Below, in pieces: positions 18,554 through 20,183 of a DNA stretch of 20,183 nt. Position numbers and translations under genes: made by a program. Origin of the DNA: Gymnopilus junonius (taxonomy: Eukaryota; Basidiomycota; Agaricomycetes; Agaricales; Galerinaceae). Position 1 is the stretch's first letter, and each line of letters begins with the position of its first letter. The stretch is taken from NCBI GenBank assembly GCA_015501075.1, contig JADNYJ010000568.1, positions 1 through 20,183 of the forward strand, given 5' to 3'. The notes below the pieces were generated by a model. The model was not told the origin of the DNA and did no database searches. It worked only from the letters and a program-made list of their open reading frames with translations.

Positions 18554-19497
18554 ATGTCTACAGCACAGAACCGAGACGTTGAGCTCGGCGAAGAGCATGA
18601 TCCATTGAACAGAGATTCCCCGCTCTCCAGTGGCCCTCAGCCTCCAATGTCAGTGACTTGTCCCCACCAGCCGCACCCCGGTGCTAACAACATTGTAGAG
18701 CTACACGTTCGATCTATGCTCTTACTCGCAGTGAAATCACCCGAGGGGTTGCCAATCGTTTCGTTCATTCCAGAACTTATATTTTTCTCTACCTGGGAAT
18801 GGCTGCCTTGTCTGTGACAACGGTGGTCCTGAGCTTGACTGATGGATGCCCGGGCTTAGCTTTCTACATCCTGGAAATTATTGTCAACACCTCCATGATT
18901 TTGGAAGTCGGGATACGTTTTGTCGCGCTAGGGAAGGTGTGTTGGTCATTCCATAACGGATGCGCACATTATCATTGACCTTGCGCGCCTATGTCAGCAA
19001 TTCTGGAAATCCCCGTTCAATGTAGTGGACCTCATATTGACTATATTTGCGCCCTTACACTTGTTGTGCTGACCTTTGCCAAGTGCGGAGCCGGGAGCAA
19101 GGAGGAAGAGATATTTGATACATTGTTACTCGTGGCTCGAAACGTGCTTCAGTTTGGACGCCTTGCTGCGGTGATGAGACAGTATGCAGTTGTGCTTTTG
19201 CTCTCTAAGGCCCAGTGCTGAGTGCTTTTTTTAAGGTCGGGGCAATCGATATTTTCAAGACCAAAACCTATAGACATCAACGCAGCGCGACGAGCTGGAT
19301 TCATGGACCTTGAGTTTGAGAGTGAGGATGACGTGGATGGGGAGTTGAGCAGACCCCTGGTGCGCAACTCTGTCCTGTTCGAAGCCGAGCAAGAGAGAGG
19401 GCGGCACGAAGGGCAGGATGGATTGACACCGATGCCGAGAGCAGCGCAGGCGATCCGCGATAGGGACACGGAAGACGTGTGGGCTGAGCTTGGATAG
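18554..19497 (+). CDS. Small four-helix membrane protein with voltage-sensor-like S1-S4 (one frame break)
   Basis: Exons 18554-18648, 18699-18936, 18998-19181 and 19236-19497 are separated by introns of 50, 61 and 54 nt. Four hydrophobic segments follow an acidic N-terminus: YIFLYLGMAALSVTTVVLSL, LAFYILEIIVNTSMILEVGI, FNVVDLILTIF...LTLVVLTF and LLLVARNVLQFGRLAAVMRQ. The last carries Arg at spaced positions (ARNVLQFGRLAAVMR) like an S4 helix; the second carries Glu residues and the third the Asp (NVVDLIL) seen in voltage-sensor domains. There is no pore module, so it resembles a stand-alone sensor domain, not a full channel. The frame breaks at 19046-19048: TTT should be TTTT (TIF-C-ALTL). Restoring it gives 780 nt, or 259 aa. 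The C-terminal tail is acidic and soluble (DLEFESEDDVDGELSRP). Function in fungi is not known to me; ion transport is inference. Confidence 0.85.
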
Positions 19498-19709
19498 ATT
19501 TATTCATCATAGACATTGTACATGCGGATTCTAATGAAGACTGATTCTGTCGGCCTAGAGACGGGTCGGGACCCATAAGGAGATGTGAATGCGAAGAGGC
19601 GTGGGTGCTGAATCTGATGGCCACCATGATTTGTTGCGGCTATCTGTAGTATTTGCTCTCACCACGCTCGTTTCTCTGTCGTACATGCTGGCGGCCTGAC
19701 TGCACTGTT
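19498..19709. other. Spacer after the voltage-sensor-like gene
   Basis: 3' flank of the plus-strand gene and upstream DNA of the next ORF. No repeat or gene is seen. The first ATG of the next long open frame is at 19710. Confidence 0.35.
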
Positions 19710-20183
19710 ATGCCTGCGGCCTTGACACCGGCTGAGCCCGTCAAGACATTGGCCGCTGTCCAAGCCGCCGAGCACGAAAGACCTCCGCCAAAAACACGAC
19801 CAGCTGCAGGCCAAGGTCTCCAAATTCAACTCGTTCGCCTCTGCCATCGGATTTCAAGTCCAAAGGCCGCCCGCACCAACGCTCGCCATCCAGACCCGCC
19901 TTCCTATCTTGCCCGCGGCCCGTCCATTCCCTTCCAATCCTATCTCTCCCATATCCTCCAGACCCTCCAAGGCTCCGTCCTCAACCCCGCTCCAGGGTCG
20001 ACTCTCTTGAGCCCCGCACCCCGAATGACTTTTTGCGCGATAGACGCCAGTCTCTGCTCACCCTCTCCGACACCGACCCCTTTGCTGGGCGTCCTATGGT
20101 CCTACCCAACCTCCCCTCGAATCCCAACCGACTTTCCGCCTACTCCAATTTTCTCCACCAACGACCTCCTCAGAAGAAAGCCG
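19710..20183 (+). CDS. Incomplete Pro/Ser-rich ORF at the window edge, frame uncertain
   Basis: A frame beginning ATG at 19710 (MPAALTPAEPVKTLAAVQ) stays open to the last base, 158 codons without a stop, and continues outside the window. The product is Pro- and Ser-rich with no recognised domain. However, other frames look more protein-like locally: one gives a coiled-coil-like STKDLRQKHDQLQAKVSKF near 19769-19825, and another gives RQSLLTLSDTDPFAGRP near 20045-20095. Given the frame breaks in nearby genes, the true reading may switch frames. All three frames use many C-ending codons, so coding potential here is high even though the frame is not settled. Confidence 0.45.
   Translation, partial: MPAALTPAEPVKTLAAVQAAEHERPPPKTRPAAGQGLQIQLVRLCHRISSPKAARTNARHPDPPSYLARGPSIPFQSYLSHILQTLQGSVLNPAPGSTLLSPAPRMTFCAIDASLCSPSPTPTPLLGVLWSYPTSPRIPTDFPPTPIFSTNDLLRRKP

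Noticed and set aside
1..20183. tRNA or rRNA genes, CRISPR arrays, bacterial operons
   Set aside because: No cloverleaf with a TTCGA-type arm and acceptor stem, no spaced direct-repeat array and no ribosome-binding sites were seen; the genes are eukaryotic with introns.

Overview
The window looks like nuclear DNA of a mushroom-forming basidiomycete (Agaricomycetes). Genes are packed on both strands and are cut by many short introns of about 45-67 nt, with GT...AG ends and CTNAC/CTAAT-like branch sites. Several predicted proteins (RPB6, DMC1, CWC25, CFD1/NUBP2, an Hst3/Hst4-type sirtuin, RNase T2) belong to the core fungal set. All exon structures below were worked out by hand from splice signals, reading phase and remembered family consensus. 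Spliced lengths were then checked for divisibility by three.

Layout. 1-753: a doubtful minus-strand ORF (108-443) and a promoter gap. 754-1650 (+): CFD1/NUBP2 Fe-S scaffold NTPase. 1908-3550 (+): Ser-rich protein ending in an RRM-like domain. 3802-4179: a non-autonomous DNA transposon (MITE) with 26-bp inverted ends and a TA duplication. 4293-5585 (+): a lipase gene that keeps its Ser/Asp/His triad but has no in-frame start and a broken frame. 5813-9243 (-): an intact 12-exon, three-RRM RNA-binding protein of 952 aa. 9244-10275: mostly gap, with one doubtful ORF. 10276-10948 (+): RPB6. 11171-12871 (-): an Hst3/Hst4-like sirtuin with many frame breaks. 13052-14251 (-): secreted RNase T2. 14636-16672 (-): DMC1 with 19 exons. 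16958-18321 (-): splicing factor CWC25. 18554-19497 (+): a small voltage-sensor-like membrane protein. 19710 to the end (+): an incomplete Pro-rich ORF.

The most striking pattern is a set of single-base insertions and deletions, many of them in homopolymers, in otherwise well-conserved genes. There is one each in CFD1, DMC1, CWC25 and the voltage-sensor-like gene, three in RNase T2, and about thirteen in the sirtuin core. Meanwhile the 3.4-kb RRM gene, RPB6 and the Ser-rich gene have none. In most affected genes, undoing the indels gives a spliced length that is an exact multiple of three. This suggests sequence error or a locally poor consensus more than true decay, but only raw reads can decide. 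The lipase differs: missing start, stop in frame and a transposon next to it, which fits a real pseudogene.

The genes do not form one pathway. RPB6, CWC25 and the RRM protein act in RNA synthesis and processing. DMC1 and the sirtuin act on chromosomes. RNase T2 and the lipase are typical of secreted or digestive functions.
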